The position numbers and the translations under genes were made by a program. This document shows, one piece after another, positions 1-8,595 of a stretch of 64,000 nt of DNA. The DNA is from an uncultured Erythrobacter sp. (lineage in GTDB: Bacteria > Pseudomonadota > Alphaproteobacteria > Sphingomonadales > Sphingomonadaceae). Every line of letters begins with the position of its first letter. Position 1 is the first letter of the stretch. The notes beneath the pieces are model-generated. The model did not search any database. It worked only from the letters and a program-made list of their open reading frames with translations, and was not told the origin of the DNA. The stretch covers positions 1,869,501 through 1,933,500 of the forward strand of contig CANLAD010000001.1 of the NCBI GenBank assembly GCA_947488755.1, written 5' to 3'.

Positions 1-64
1 TGTGCAGACCATCCTCGTCCACCGCCATTGCGGGTTTCCAGCCGGATTTGTTGGGCGCGTTCAT
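1..64 (-). CDS. gcvPB: Glycine dehydrogenase (decarboxylating) subunit 2, N-terminal fragment
   Basis: Only the first 21 codons are inside the window (protein begins [19 protein letters not shown]). The ATG overlaps the stop of gcvPA in an ATGA junction, the usual arrangement for translationally coupled subunits. In two-subunit P-proteins this half carries the pyridoxal-phosphate lysine, which would lie off the left edge. The call rests mostly on position directly after gcvPA and on the start peptide. Confidence 0.85.
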   Translation of the reverse strand, partial: MNAPNKSGWKPAMAVDEDGLH

Positions 65-1437
65 GCCGTCGTCTCCTGCAGGAGTGTTTCAAGTTCGGTT
101 GCGAGCGCTTCGATATCGTCTTCGGTTGTGGTCTCGGTCACTGCGACGAGCAACGCCTGCTCCAGCGCCTCGATGCCCGGATAGAGCCGACCGAGAGACA
201 CGCCACCCAGCACACCGCGATCCGCCAGATCGCGCACCAGTTCGCGGCTTGGTTTGCCGTTCACCATGATGGTGAATTCGTTGAAGAATGCGTTGTTCAG
301 CAGGCTTACGCCCGGCACCTTTGCCAGCCGGTCCGCCGCGTGGCAGGCAAGCCGATGGTTCTCCGCCGCCAGTTCGCGCAGGCCTTTCTCACCCAGCAGC
401 GTCATGTGGACGGTGAACGCGAGCGCGCACAGGCCCGAATTTGTGCAGATGTTGGACGTCGCCTTTTCGCGGCGAATATGCTGCTCGCGCGTGGAGAGCG
501 TCAGGACGAAGCCGCGCTTGCCCTCCGCATCGCTGGTTTCGCCGCACAGTCGGCCCGGCATCTGGCGTACGTGCTTGGGATCGCGCACCGCAAACAGACC
601 GAGATACGGCCCGCCGAACTGCAGGCCCACGCCGATCGCCTGCCCCTCACCCACGACGATATCCGCACCCATTTCGCCGGGTGACTTGATCGCGCCCAAA
701 GCCACCGGCTCGGTGTTGACGGCAATCAGCAGCGCGCCCTTTTCGTGCGCGGCCTCGGCGAGCTTGGACAGGTCGCTGATCCGGCCAAGGATATCGGGAT
801 ATTGCACCACGACGCAGGAGGTTTCGTCATCAATCCGGCTGACCAACCCGTCGAGATCGGGTTCGGCAGCGATCGCGGGCTGCGCATCGGCGATTGTGCC
901 GCCAGTGAATTGCGCCATCGTCTTCACCACCTGCGCATAATGCGGATGCAGCGCGCCCGAGAGCACCGCGCGATTGCGCTTCGTCACGCGGCCCGCCATC
1001 GCCACCGCTTCCCAGCAGGCGGTCGATCCATCGTAGAGCGAGGCGTTGGCGACCGCGCAGCCATAGAGCCGCGCGACCTGCGTCTGGAATTCGTAGAGCA
1101 TCTGCAGCGTGCCCTGCGCGATCTCCGGCTGATAGGGCGTGTAGGCGGTCAGGAATTCACCGCGCTGGATCACCGTATCCACGCTGGCGGGGATGTGGTG
1201 GCGATAGGCCCCCGCGCCCAGGAAAAACGGCGCGTCACCCGCTGCCAGGTTCTTGCCCGCCAGACGCTTCATATGACGCTCGACCGCCATTTCGCTTGCA
1301 TGCATCGGCAGGTCGCGGATCGGTCCGTCGAGCTGCGCCACGGCGGGCACGTCGACGAACAGGTCGTCGATCGTCTCCGCGCCGATTTTCGCCAGCATGT
1401 CGGATCGGTCGGTGTCGGTGAGGGGCAGGTAGCGCAT
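61..1437 (-). CDS. gcvPA: Glycine dehydrogenase (decarboxylating) subunit 1
   Basis: First half of the P-protein of the glycine cleavage system. With subunit 2 it decarboxylates glycine and passes the aminomethyl group to the lipoyl arm of GcvH. The 458-residue protein starts [15 protein letters not shown], matching the family opening, and contains the conserved stretches [20 protein letters not shown] and [23 protein letters not shown]. Length is normal for the split form (about 450). The start has a GGAGATCC ribosome-binding region just upstream. It is the third gene of the operon, 84 bp after gcvH and overlapping gcvPB by 4 bp. Expression should follow the glycine riboswitch at the head of the operon. 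Confidence 0.96.
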   Translation of the reverse strand: MRYLPLTDTDRSDMLAKIGAETIDDLFVDVPAVAQLDGPIRDLPMHASEMAVERHMKRLAGKNLAAGDAPFFLGAGAYRHHIPASVDTVIQRGEFLTAYTPYQPEIAQGTLQMLYEFQTQVARLYGCAVANASLYDGSTACWEAVAMAGRVTKRNRAVLSGALHPHYAQVVKTMAQFTGGTIADAQPAIAAEPDLDGLVSRIDDETSCVVVQYPDILGRISDLSKLAEAAHEKGALLIAVNTEPVALGAIKSPGEMGADIVVGEGQAIGVGLQFGGPYLGLFAVRDPKHVRQMPGRLCGETSDAEGKRGFVLTLSTREQHIRREKATSNICTNSGLCALAFTVHMTLLGEKGLRELAAENHRLACHAADRLAKVPGVSLLNNAFFNEFTIMVNGKPSRELVRDLADRGVLGGVSLGRLYPGIEALEQALLVAVTETTTEDDIEALATELETLLQETTA

Positions 1438-1521
1438 CGTGGATCTCCGGGCCGGTTTCGGCAGGAATGACGTTCGAGAGTTACGCGGAAAGGCTGCGAC
1501 CGGACGCCGGCCGCCGCGCCA

Positions 1522-1893
1522 TTACAAATTGTCGACGAAGGATTTGTAGGCCGCCTCGTCCATCAATCCGTCAAGCTCGCCCTTGTCGCTCACGGTCAGG
1601 CGGAAAAACCAGCCTTCCTCCTCGGGCGAGGAATTGACGAGGCCGGGATCGTCTTCGAGCGCGGAATTGGTTTCGGTAACCTCGCCGCTGATCGGGGCGT
1701 AAACGTCGCTCGCCGCCTTGACGCTCTCGACCACGGCAGCGTCCTTGCCCTTCACCACCTCGGCGCCGGTTTCGGGGAGTTCGACGAACACGATATCGCC
1801 CAGCTGCTCCTGCGCGTAATCGGTGATGCCGACCGTGGCGCTGTCGCCTTCGGTGTCGATCCACTCGTGTTCTTCGGTAAAATATCGCGGCAT
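1522..1893 (-). CDS. gcvH: Glycine cleavage system H protein
   Basis: Lipoyl carrier of the glycine cleavage complex. The protein (123 residues, normal for GcvH) begins [13 protein letters not shown], the family N-terminus, so I use the ATG at 1893 and not the longer reading 12 codons upstream, which would run into gcvT. The lipoylation region reads [23 protein letters not shown]; the lysine in ESVKA is the expected lipoyl-lysine. The start lies 4 bp after the gcvT stop, with a GAGGGAGC ribosome-binding site inside the end of gcvT, so the two genes are probably coupled. Confidence 0.97.
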   Translation of the reverse strand: MPRYFTEEHEWIDTEGDSATVGITDYAQEQLGDIVFVELPETGAEVVKGKDAAVVESVKAASDVYAPISGEVTETNSALEDDPGLVNSSPEEEGWFFRLTVSDKGELDGLMDEAAYKSFVDNL

Positions 1894-1897
1894 CAAA

Positions 1898-3058
1898 TCA
1901 GCTCCCTCGGAAATAGCGGTGGGGGACAAACGGCATGGGTGAAACGGTTGCAGGCAGGCGCTTTCCGCGCACTTCGCACTCTAGCGCAGCGCCTTCGCCC
2001 GCATGCGAGGCCGCGACATAGGCCATTGCGATCGGACGACCGAGCGAGGGGGAGAATCCGCCGCTCGTCACGCGTCCCACATGCGTTTCGCCGGCAAACA
2101 CGTCAGCGCCCTCGCGCGCGGGCATCCGACCATCGAGCAGCAGGCCGACCCGGCGCTTGCCAAGCGTTCCACCCTCTGCCTCGGCCAGACGTGTCGCGAT
2201 TGCGGTATGGCCCAGATAGCCGCCGCTCTCGCGCCGCTTCTTCGACAGTGCGAAAATGAGATCGGCGCTGACCGGGTCGATGTCTTCGTCCAGATCATGT
2301 CCGTAGAGCGGCAGCCCGGCCTCGAGCCGAAGCGAATCCCGCGCGCCCAGTCCGGCGGGATGGACGCGCTCGTCCGCCACCAGCGCATCGGCGAGCGCTT
2401 TGGCCTTGCTCGCATGGAGCGAAATTTCGAAGCCGTCCTCACCGGTATAGCCCGCGCGGCTGACCCATAGATGGCTTCCCTCCCATTCGAACAGGCCAGC
2501 GGTCATGAAGGTCAGCGCCCCGGTTCCAGGCACGAGCGCTTCGAGCACGTCGGCAGCCTTCGGTCCTTGCAGCGCCAGCAGCGCGAAATCGTCATAGTGC
2601 GTCAGCGTGACTTCGTCGGGCAAGTGCTCGCGAAGATGCGCGATATCGTCCCATTTGCGCGCGCCGTTCACCACCAAAGCCAAGTGCGTGCCCGCATTGG
2701 TCACCATCAGATCGTCGATGATCCCGCCATTCTCGCTCAGCAGTAGCGAATACCGCATCCGGCCGGGCTTGAGCGAACCGATCGCGCCGGGCAGCAGCTT
2801 TTCAAGCTCATGCGTGGCCAGTGCCGGATCGTCGGTCGGCGAGGTGATCGACAGCTGCCCCATGTGGCTGACATCGAACAGGCTAGCACTCTCGCGAGTC
2901 CAATTGTGTTCGGCAACGATGCCGCCATGCTCGCCGCCATACTGGATGGGCATCTTGTAACCCGCGAACGACACCATCCGGGCATCGCGCGCGCGGTGCC
3001 AGGCATCGAGCGGCAAAAGCTCGGGTTCACGTTCTTCGATCTCGCTGTCGTCGCTCAA
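1898..3058 (-). CDS. gcvT: Glycine cleavage system T protein (aminomethyltransferase)
   Basis: Transfers the methylene group from aminomethyl-GcvH to tetrahydrofolate and releases ammonia. Family landmarks are [20 protein letters not shown] near the start, [13 protein letters not shown] and [14 protein letters not shown]. The reading frame stays open 82 codons further upstream, but that stretch is the glycine riboswitch RNA and does not look like protein. I therefore choose the TTG at 3058, preceded by a GGGGACCGAGAT stretch, giving 386 residues, close to the family length of about 370. The TTG choice is inference. First gene of the gcvT-gcvH-gcvPA-gcvPB operon. Confidence 0.93.
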   Translation of the reverse strand: MSDDSEIEEREPELLPLDAWHRARDARMVSFAGYKMPIQYGGEHGGIVAEHNWTRESASLFDVSHMGQLSITSPTDDPALATHELEKLLPGAIGSLKPGRMRYSLLLSENGGIIDDLMVTNAGTHLALVVNGARKWDDIAHLREHLPDEVTLTHYDDFALLALQGPKAADVLEALVPGTGALTFMTAGLFEWEGSHLWVSRAGYTGEDGFEISLHASKAKALADALVADERVHPAGLGARDSLRLEAGLPLYGHDLDEDIDPVSADLIFALSKKRRESGGYLGHTAIATRLAEAEGGTLGKRRVGLLLDGRMPAREGADVFAGETHVGRVTSGGFSPSLGRPIAMAYVAASHAGEGAALECEVRGKRLPATVSPMPFVPHRYFRGS

Positions 3059-3110
3059 AATCTCGGTCCCCGAACAGGCGGCCAACGCCTCGGATCGAAG
3101 CGTTGTTCCT

Positions 3111-3320
3111 GCCCCCTCTGTCGGGTGACCTGAGAGCTTAGCCGAGAGCGCATCGCGCGCCCGGCCTTCCCCTTCGGTGGCGACCGCTGCTTTCGCACTG
3201 GCCGCGCTTTCCAGAGTGCCCATCGTCCGCGGTCCGTTTGCCTGAGAGTTTCCGGGGCGGTTGCTCCTTCGGCGCCGAGGCACGAACCCTTGCCGGGACC
3301 GCACTCCGCCTCTCCCGCGA
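3111..3320 (-). promoter_or_regulatory. Tandem glycine riboswitch
   Basis: On the minus strand, between promoter and gcvT, two glycine-aptamer-like units follow each other. The first has GCGGGAGAGGC, GCCGAAGGAGCAA and AACTCTCAGGCA. The second has CACCGAAGGGGAA, GCTCTCAGGTCACC and GACAGAGGGGG. These are the conserved signature strings of glycine aptamers, in the right order and twice. Glycine riboswitches normally switch gcv operons on when glycine is high. A hairpin with a GCGA tetraloop (3327-3344) lies immediately 5' of the first aptamer. Confidence 0.93.
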
Positions 3321-3363
3321 AAGACGTCCGGAATCGCTTCCGGAGTGGCCTAGCTCGTGTTGC

Positions 3364-3392
3364 GGATAGCGGCCCCCGCGTCAATCGTCCAA
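3364..3392 (-). promoter_or_regulatory. Candidate sigma-70 promoter of the gcv operon
   Basis: TTGGAC (3387-3392) and CTATCC (3364-3369) are spaced by 17 bp on the minus strand and would start a transcript about 40 nt before the first glycine aptamer. The -10 match is weak, so this is a placement guess supported mainly by distance to the riboswitch. Confidence 0.4.
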
Positions 3393-3467
3393 CAGTCGGG
3401 TATCCGAATTATCGGTGAATGGCGGCGTGCGCCGGTTCATCGGAAGACTGCTCGCTCGGAGAGACTC

Positions 3468-3836
3468 TCAAACCACCGCGTCGCATTCGCCAGCAGTCAG
3501 CGTGTAGCTCGTACCGTCGGCTTCGGTGACGTCGACCCGCGCGCACCATGCGTCATCGAACCCGGTTTTCAGCTTGGACAAAACGCTGCGCTCGTTTGCC
3601 GGAAGGGTTGTGCTACCCCTATGGCGCGAGCGCGAAGAGCCGACCAGTTCGACTTCGTATTCCACCCGCTGTTCGGCGAGCGATTGCCCGACGATCTCGA
3701 TCGCGACGCTGCTTTCCTGCTCATCGAAATTGAGCGCGATCGCCCGCGGCGGTCCGTCGCCTGCACTCGCCCCGCCCGTCGCCGCAATCGCGAGCATGGG
3801 CGTCAATATGCTCCAGCCCTTGCCAAAATGCCGCAT
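3468..3836 (-). CDS. csgH: CsgH-like curli assembly/chaperone protein
   Basis: Small secreted protein of 122 residues. An N-terminal signal peptide ends near ATGGASA (residue ~25). A single beta-rich domain follows, with the CsgH-type run GQSLAEQRVEYEVELVGSS, then RHRGSTTLPANER and SVLSKLKTGF. Two cysteines (CARVDV, GECDAVV) near the end may pair. CsgH is the alphaproteobacterial periplasmic protein that holds curli subunits back from premature amyloid formation. Its ATG overlaps the stop of the preceding secreted-protein gene by one base (TAATG), so it is co-translated with the curli operon and is its last gene. Confidence 0.85.
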   Translation of the reverse strand: MRHFGKGWSILTPMLAIAATGGASAGDGPPRAIALNFDEQESSVAIEIVGQSLAEQRVEYEVELVGSSRSRHRGSTTLPANERSVLSKLKTGFDDAWCARVDVTEADGTSYTLTAGECDAVV

Positions 3837-4672
3837 TACTGACCTCCCGTATTGCCGCCGAATTGCTCGACGATCGCGTTGATGAGCGCCTGTGTTTCTG
3901 CGGAGAGTTCGCTTGCCGGATCGCCCTCGCCCGAGGGCTGCTGGCCCTGGCCCGACTGCGCATTGTCGAGCCCCACAGACGCGATCACCTGGTTGGAAAA
4001 ATCGTCCGCCTCCACCCCGCTGCGCGCCAGTCGCGCAATCGCGCTTTCGAGGTTTGCGGCGCGATCACCGTCGAGCCCCTCGCCCAAAAGACGTTCTTCC
4101 GCCGAGGGTTTGTAGCGATTGTCCTGCGCGAATTCCGCCGAGCGGGTTTCGATCCGATCCGCACACAGCGCCCGGATTGCCGGAACATCGGGATCGCGCT
4201 CGCAGATATCCGTGCCCTCGACCGCTTCGAGCAGCACCTGCTGCTCCGCTTCGGAAAGCTGCGCAAGAGCGCGTACGCCGTCCCCATCGGAAAGCTGTTC
4301 CACCTCGCGTCCATCCTCACTATCGCGCGCGACCTGAGGGAGAGCGGCATTCGCGCCGGACGTATCCTGTGCCCCAATCTGGTCCTGAGCCGCGCGGCGC
4401 TCGCGGGCGGCTATTGAGGCTTCGGGTGTGATCGCATCGGGGAAATAGACAGGCGATGGTCTGCTCGCGCCAGATTGCCGAGCAGGGTCTTCAGCCTCAG
4501 CCCTTGCGGGTGCCTGCTCGACGAACACCTGATCTTCCCCCGCCTGCGTAGCGGGCTGCGCCATAGCGGCGACCGTCCAGGGCAGCGCGAGGGTGCCAAC
4601 CACAAACGGGGCAATAACGCGCTTTCGCCTGCTGCGGGCCGATGAGTGTTTGATCGCGAGCGCTTCGTACAT
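3836..4672 (-). CDS. Uncharacterised secreted protein of the curli operon
   Basis: Not recognised. The chosen ATG (4672) gives 278 residues. It starts with a basic stretch (SSARSRRKR) followed by a hydrophobic core and AMAQP, a signal peptide cleaved near residue 37. The mature protein is acidic and Ala/Glu/Gln-rich. One conserved-looking core has two cysteines (ICERDPDVPAIRALCADRI), then RYKPSAEERLLGEGLDGDRA and a C-terminus ETQALINAIVEQFGGNTGGQ. It contains no curlin repeats. It sits between the last curlin gene and csgH and overlaps csgH by one base, so a periplasmic or surface role in curli biogenesis is a reasonable inference. A longer start at 4813 is open but would lack a signal peptide at its N-terminus. 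Confidence 0.7.
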   Translation of the reverse strand: MYEALAIKHSSARSRRKRVIAPFVVGTLALPWTVAAMAQPATQAGEDQVFVEQAPARAEAEDPARQSGASRPSPVYFPDAITPEASIAARERRAAQDQIGAQDTSGANAALPQVARDSEDGREVEQLSDGDGVRALAQLSEAEQQVLLEAVEGTDICERDPDVPAIRALCADRIETRSAEFAQDNRYKPSAEERLLGEGLDGDRAANLESAIARLARSGVEADDFSNQVIASVGLDNAQSGQGQQPSGEGDPASELSAETQALINAIVEQFGGNTGGQ

Positions 4673-4736
4673 GACGCCAGAATAGCAGAGGGCCATCGCC
4701 CGGACGAGACATTTCCCCGAAATCGACGTTCCCGGA

Positions 4737-5450
4737 TCAGTCACCGCTCGCAAACGCGGCGCCGGTGTTGCTCTGGTAGATGTAGGTCGTCTGGTTGCCG
4801 TCCTGTTCGACATGGGCGCCCGAAAGGTTCGAGCCCTCCTGCGTCCATTCGAGCCGGTTGCCCGAATTGAGCTGCGTGGCGGTCATCGTGTTGTTGTCGC
4901 CATTCTGCGTCAGGCGCGCCTGGTTGTCGCTGCCATCCTGCACGAAGATGAGCGAATTGGCGTTTCCGGACTGCAGCACGGCGGCGGCGGAATAGCTTTC
5001 GCCAGTATCACGCTGAGCGATGGCGGCAGTGTTGCCCTGCCCTTCCTGCGCGAAGAGCAGAGCCGTTTGCCCGCTACCGTCCTGCACGGCGCCGAGCGCA
5101 TTTCCATCGCCGGATTGCGCGATCCGGGCCGAGTGGGTTCCGGCCTCTCCCTGCCCCAGTTCAACCAAATTCTGCGCGCCGTCCTGAACGATGCGCGCGT
5201 AACTCTTCGTGCTGCCCTGCTCAACGCTACCCTCATTGGTCGCACCGATCTGAGCGATGAAAGCGCCCCCGGTTTCTTCGACAGGGCGTTCAATCTCCTC
5301 AAAGGTCGGATCCCCGCCACCGGGCGTGCCTTGCGCGGCATCGTCAGGATCGGGCGATCCGTTGCTCGCCAGAACCGAGGGGGGCGAGAACCCGATCACG
5401 GCGGCTAGAGCCAGAATGACCGGTGCGGCGTGGAAGCGATGAGACAGCAT
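4737..5450 (-). CDS. Curlin-repeat protein, CsgB-like minor subunit candidate
   Basis: Secreted protein of 237 residues starting at ATG 5450, chosen because it begins directly with a signal peptide (MLSHRFHAAPVILALAAVIG, cleavage near SVLAS). An N-terminal Pro/Gly/Asp-rich spacer of ~40 residues is followed by about 15 imperfect strand units of the form x-A-x-I-x-Q-x-G-x-x-N. The end departs from the repeat (QTTYIYQSNTGAAFASGD). It is the shortest and most degenerate of the five curlin proteins in the operon, which fits a nucleator or minor subunit better than the bulk fibre; that role is inference. It follows the 377-residue curlin gene after a hairpin. Confidence 0.82.
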   Translation of the reverse strand: MLSHRFHAAPVILALAAVIGFSPPSVLASNGSPDPDDAAQGTPGGGDPTFEEIERPVEETGGAFIAQIGATNEGSVEQGSTKSYARIVQDGAQNLVELGQGEAGTHSARIAQSGDGNALGAVQDGSGQTALLFAQEGQGNTAAIAQRDTGESYSAAAVLQSGNANSLIFVQDGSDNQARLTQNGDNNTMTATQLNSGNRLEWTQEGSNLSGAHVEQDGNQTTYIYQSNTGAAFASGD

Positions 5451-5476
5451 GGCGTGATACTCTTCTGCAGGAATTG

Positions 5477-5509
5477 GCACCGAGCGTGGTGATTGCCCAC
5501 GCCCGGCGC
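5477..5509 (-). promoter_or_regulatory. Intercistronic hairpin after the 377-aa curlin gene
   Basis: Arms GCACCGAGCGTGG (5477-5489) and CCACGCCCGGCGC (5497-5509) pair over about 13 positions with a 7-nt loop, 16 nt after the upstream stop. No U-tract follows, so it looks like an mRNA-processing or stability element or a weak attenuator and not an intrinsic terminator. Confidence 0.6.
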
Positions 5510-5524
5510 CGATCCGGTTACGCT

Positions 5525-6658
5525 TCAGTTCTGCGTGACGGCGGCCATGTTGCCCATGCCCGCTTGCGTGATGGTCGACATGTTGGCGTCACTGCCCTGA
5601 TCGACGGTGGTGCTGTTGCCTTCGCCGCTCTGGGTAACGTCGGAGAGGTTGTCGTTGCCCGACTGGCTGACCTCGGCATAATTGCCGCCCAGGCCCGTTC
5701 CGGTCTGCGTCACATTGCTCTCGTTGTCGTCGCCGTTCTGGCTAAGCAGGGCGTCGTCGGCGAACCCGAACTGGTCCACGGTGATAGTGTTGCCCGAACC
5801 GATCTGATCATCGACCATGACCCAGTTTTCGTTGCCCGACTGGTTGACCGTCACGAGATTGTCCGACCCCTCCTGGTCCATCACGAAGGCTTCGTTGTCG
5901 AGGCCGCTCTGGGTGATGTTCGACGTGAGATCGCTGCCGTCCTGATCGACGTCGGCGAGGTTGCCGTTGCCGGTCTGGACGATGTCGACGCTGTTGTTCG
6001 AATCCGCGAGCGTGAAGCCCGATTCATCGACCAGTGCGGTGTTGTTGTTGCCGCTCTGCAGGATCGTGGCATTGTGGCCGCTGCCGATCTGCTCGACATA
6101 GGCAACGTTCCCCGAAACGCCCGAGCCACCGAGGCTTTGGGAGATGGTGGCATCGTTGTTCCGGCCGCTGGTTTGTGTGACCAATGCGGCGTTGTTGGCA
6201 AACGCACCGGTGTTCGTTGCCGGGCTGACGTTCGCACCGGCTAGCGCTGCATCGACATCGACGGAAGCCGCGCTGCCATCGCTGTCCTGCGTGATCGCCG
6301 CGTCGTTGTTGTCGGCTGTCGTCGGGCCTTGGCTGTCCTGCGTGATGCTGGCAAAGCTGTTGTTGCCATTCTGGTCGATCAACGCTTCATTCGCTGCGTT
6401 GTTGAAGCCCACCGTACCGATCGGATTGGTGTTCTGCTGGTCGATCACCGCTTCGTTGCCGTTGCCGTCCTGGTCGATATCGGCGAGGTTTTCGACGCCC
6501 GGCCCCTGTTCGACGCTTGCCTCGTTATTGTTGCCGTTCTGGAGGATATCGGTCTGGTTGCCCGAAACCTCATCAGGGATGATCAGCTGTTGTGCCTGAG
6601 CCGGAGCCCCCAGTGCGAGAGCCAGCACGGACGCGCCGGCAAAAATGGTCTTTTTCAT
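5525..6658 (-). CDS. Curlin-repeat amyloid protein (377 aa)
   Basis: Begins with the signal peptide MKKTIFAGASVLALALGAPAQAQ, nearly the same as in the two upstream curlin genes, preceded by an AGAAGGA ribosome-binding site. The rest is about 26 strand units of 10-20 residues with the curlin pattern Q-x-G-x-x-N and alternating Ala/Ser (for example NGNLADVDQDGSDLTSNITQ). It ends AAVTQN like its neighbours. E. coli CsgA has five repeats (ten strands) in about 150 residues; this protein is more than twice as long. Expected to be exported through CsgG and to form or decorate extracellular amyloid fibres. One region (around residues 125-160) departs from the repeat and may form a loop. Confidence 0.9.
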   Translation of the reverse strand: MKKTIFAGASVLALALGAPAQAQQLIIPDEVSGNQTDILQNGNNNEASVEQGPGVENLADIDQDGNGNEAVIDQQNTNPIGTVGFNNAANEALIDQNGNNSFASITQDSQGPTTADNNDAAITQDSDGSAASVDVDAALAGANVSPATNTGAFANNAALVTQTSGRNNDATISQSLGGSGVSGNVAYVEQIGSGHNATILQSGNNNTALVDESGFTLADSNNSVDIVQTGNGNLADVDQDGSDLTSNITQSGLDNEAFVMDQEGSDNLVTVNQSGNENWVMVDDQIGSGNTITVDQFGFADDALLSQNGDDNESNVTQTGTGLGGNYAEVSQSGNDNLSDVTQSGEGNSTTVDQGSDANMSTITQAGMGNMAAVTQN

Positions 6659-6727
6659 CTTTCTATCCTTCTATCTAAACGGACATAATCATCAGTGGTT
6701 TTGAGAGTTCGGCTGCCAGTGCCGGTG

Positions 6728-6754
6728 CCGGGCGGACGCAAAAGGCCCGCCCGG
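6728..6754 (-). promoter_or_regulatory. Intercistronic hairpin after the 554-aa curlin gene
   Basis: Perfect 8-bp GC stem CCGGGCGG / CCGCCCGG around a short loop, 16 nt after the stop of the 554-residue curlin gene. No run of U follows it in the sense of transcription. Confidence 0.6.
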
Positions 6755-6769
6755 TCCCGAAACCTCAGC

Positions 6770-8434
6770 TCAGTTCTGCGTCACGGACGCGGAGTTGCCG
6801 TTGCCGAGCTGCTGGATGTTCGATGTGTTGAAGGCACCGCCCTGCGAAACGGTGGCGCTGTTGCCGAAGCCGTTTTGCAGAATGTCCGACAGGTTATCAT
6901 CCCCGGACTGTTCGACATCGATCTCGTTATTCGAGCCGAAAAGCGTTCCGGTCTGATCGTTGAAGCTGCGGTTCCTAGCACCCGACTGGTTGACTTCGGC
7001 AACATTGCTGAAGCCGGCCTGATCGACCTCCGACACATTGTCCGCGCCGCCTTGCGTGACGTCGGCCATGCTTTCCGTGGCGAGGCCGCCCGCACCGATC
7101 TGCGTGATCCGGGAAAACGAACCGTGCGAAGCCACTAACTGATCGACGAATGCCGAGTCGCCATCACCGGACTGATCGATGATCGAATTCGCGCTGACAC
7201 CGGCCTGTTCGACATTCGCAACATTATCGAGGGCCTGACCGCCGCCCAGCCCACGCTGGTCGATGATCGACACGTTATCGCTGCCCGACTGAAGCAGCGT
7301 CAAACGGTTGTTCGCATCGTTCTGAAAGGCGTTCGAAGTGTTGTCGGACCCCGTCTGGTCGATGTCGGCGAAGGCCGTCTTGTTCTCCTGAATAAGATCG
7401 GAGATATTGCCGGTTCCTTGCTGATTGACGTTGGCTTCCAGTCCGCCATCGGCGTTACCGATAGTGCCGAAGCCCTCATCGCGCTGGACGATGGTGGAGG
7501 TGTTACCGGAGCCTTCCTGGTTGACGGTCGCGAGGAAATCGTTCGTGCCTGCATTGTCGAACGTCTGCGTAACGCTCGACGTACTCGCACCATCCTGGGT
7601 CACATCGGCGATCATCATGTTCGAACCTTCGCCGTTCGCAGTCTGAACGATCGTCGACTGTGCCCCGTTGTCCTGATCGACATATGCCTGGACATCACCA
7701 GTCTGGTCGCCGGTCAGCAATTGCATGATATCGGAGTTGGACCCACCGGCCTGTTTCACGACCGCCCGGGCGGATGGGTTGAAGCCACTCGTGTCGCTCG
7801 CAGTCTGGGTAATGATCGAGGTCGAGTCTTCCTGCGTCACCGTCGCGCGCATGTTCTTGCCACCGTTCGAGCCGGTCTGCACGATGTCGGAAAATCCATT
7901 CCCGGTCTGTGTGACGTTGGCGCGCAGGCCACCGGTGTAGCCCGGACCGTTCGAGTTCTGGTCAATCATCGAGACGTTGTCATCACCGCTCTGATTGACG
8001 TTGGCTTCCTGGTTGAAGCCGCCACCAGTCGCGATGGTCTGGGCGATGGTGGAATTGTTACGATTGCCATCCTGAACAACCGTTGCGTCGGGATCGAAGT
8101 CATCCACTCCGATCGAACCGCTGACGCCCGGTGCGGTGTCGGGGTCGTCCTGATCGATTTCGGAAGTGTTGTCGTCACCGGTCTGCGTGACGTCGGCAAA
8201 GCCGAAAAACGCATCCTGATCGATGGTCGAGCTGTTGCCCGCGCCGGTCTGATCATTGCTGGCCGAGTTGCTGTCGCCATCCTGATCGATGTCCGACGTG
8301 TTGGAGCCGCTCTGCGTTACCGTGGCGCCGTTCAGATTACCGGTCTGATCAACGTCCGAAGTGCTTTGCGCGAACGCGGGAGCTGCCATCGAAAGCGCCA
8401 GGATCGAGGCGCCTGTGAGAATTCTCTTTTTCAT
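6770..8434 (-). CDS. Curlin-repeat amyloid protein (554 aa)
   Basis: Signal peptide MKKRILTGASILALSMAAPAFAQ, then roughly 42 curlin strand units to the very end (SASVTQN). Strand units alternate between canonical ones (SDNVSIIDQRG) and ones carrying 5-10-residue insertions rich in Gly and Asn (for example after ATVTQ and AVVKQ). The ribosome-binding site is AAAGGAACG, 7 nt from the ATG. Upstream and downstream genes share the leader peptide and the terminal strand, which suggests tandem duplication followed by repeat-number change. Likely a structural curli subunit; which of the five is the major one cannot be told from sequence alone. Confidence 0.9.
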   Translation of the reverse strand: MKKRILTGASILALSMAAPAFAQSTSDVDQTGNLNGATVTQSGSNTSDIDQDGDSNSASNDQTGAGNSSTIDQDAFFGFADVTQTGDDNTSEIDQDDPDTAPGVSGSIGVDDFDPDATVVQDGNRNNSTIAQTIATGGGFNQEANVNQSGDDNVSMIDQNSNGPGYTGGLRANVTQTGNGFSDIVQTGSNGGKNMRATVTQEDSTSIITQTASDTSGFNPSARAVVKQAGGSNSDIMQLLTGDQTGDVQAYVDQDNGAQSTIVQTANGEGSNMMIADVTQDGASTSSVTQTFDNAGTNDFLATVNQEGSGNTSTIVQRDEGFGTIGNADGGLEANVNQQGTGNISDLIQENKTAFADIDQTGSDNTSNAFQNDANNRLTLLQSGSDNVSIIDQRGLGGGQALDNVANVEQAGVSANSIIDQSGDGDSAFVDQLVASHGSFSRITQIGAGGLATESMADVTQGGADNVSEVDQAGFSNVAEVNQSGARNRSFNDQTGTLFGSNNEIDVEQSGDDNLSDILQNGFGNSATVSQGGAFNTSNIQQLGNGNSASVTQN

Positions 8435-8547
8435 CTATCGTTCCTTTGAATTTACGTCTGCTTAGGAATTGCGACTTATGGGTTCGTTGGGGACTTGTTT
8501 GCCCCGTGTGATTGCCAGACAGGGCTGCGCCTGTCCGAAGGGCATAC

Positions 8548-8574
8548 GGGGACGTACCGCGCTGGCACGCCCCC
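8548..8574 (-). promoter_or_regulatory. Intercistronic hairpin after the 777-aa curlin gene
   Basis: Arms GGGGACGTACC and GGCACGCCCCC pair (with G-U pairs in RNA) around a 5-nt loop, 22 nt after the stop of the 777-residue curlin gene. No U-tract follows. Confidence 0.55.
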
Positions 8575-8595
8575 GCAGCGAAGCGTTAAGGGGCG

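Noticed and set aside
3083-3109. GGAAC-N17-CGTT on the minus strand between the riboswitch and gcvT
   Set aside because: A match to the EcfG pattern, but about one such match is expected by chance in 64 kb, and the operon already has a riboswitch-controlled leader.
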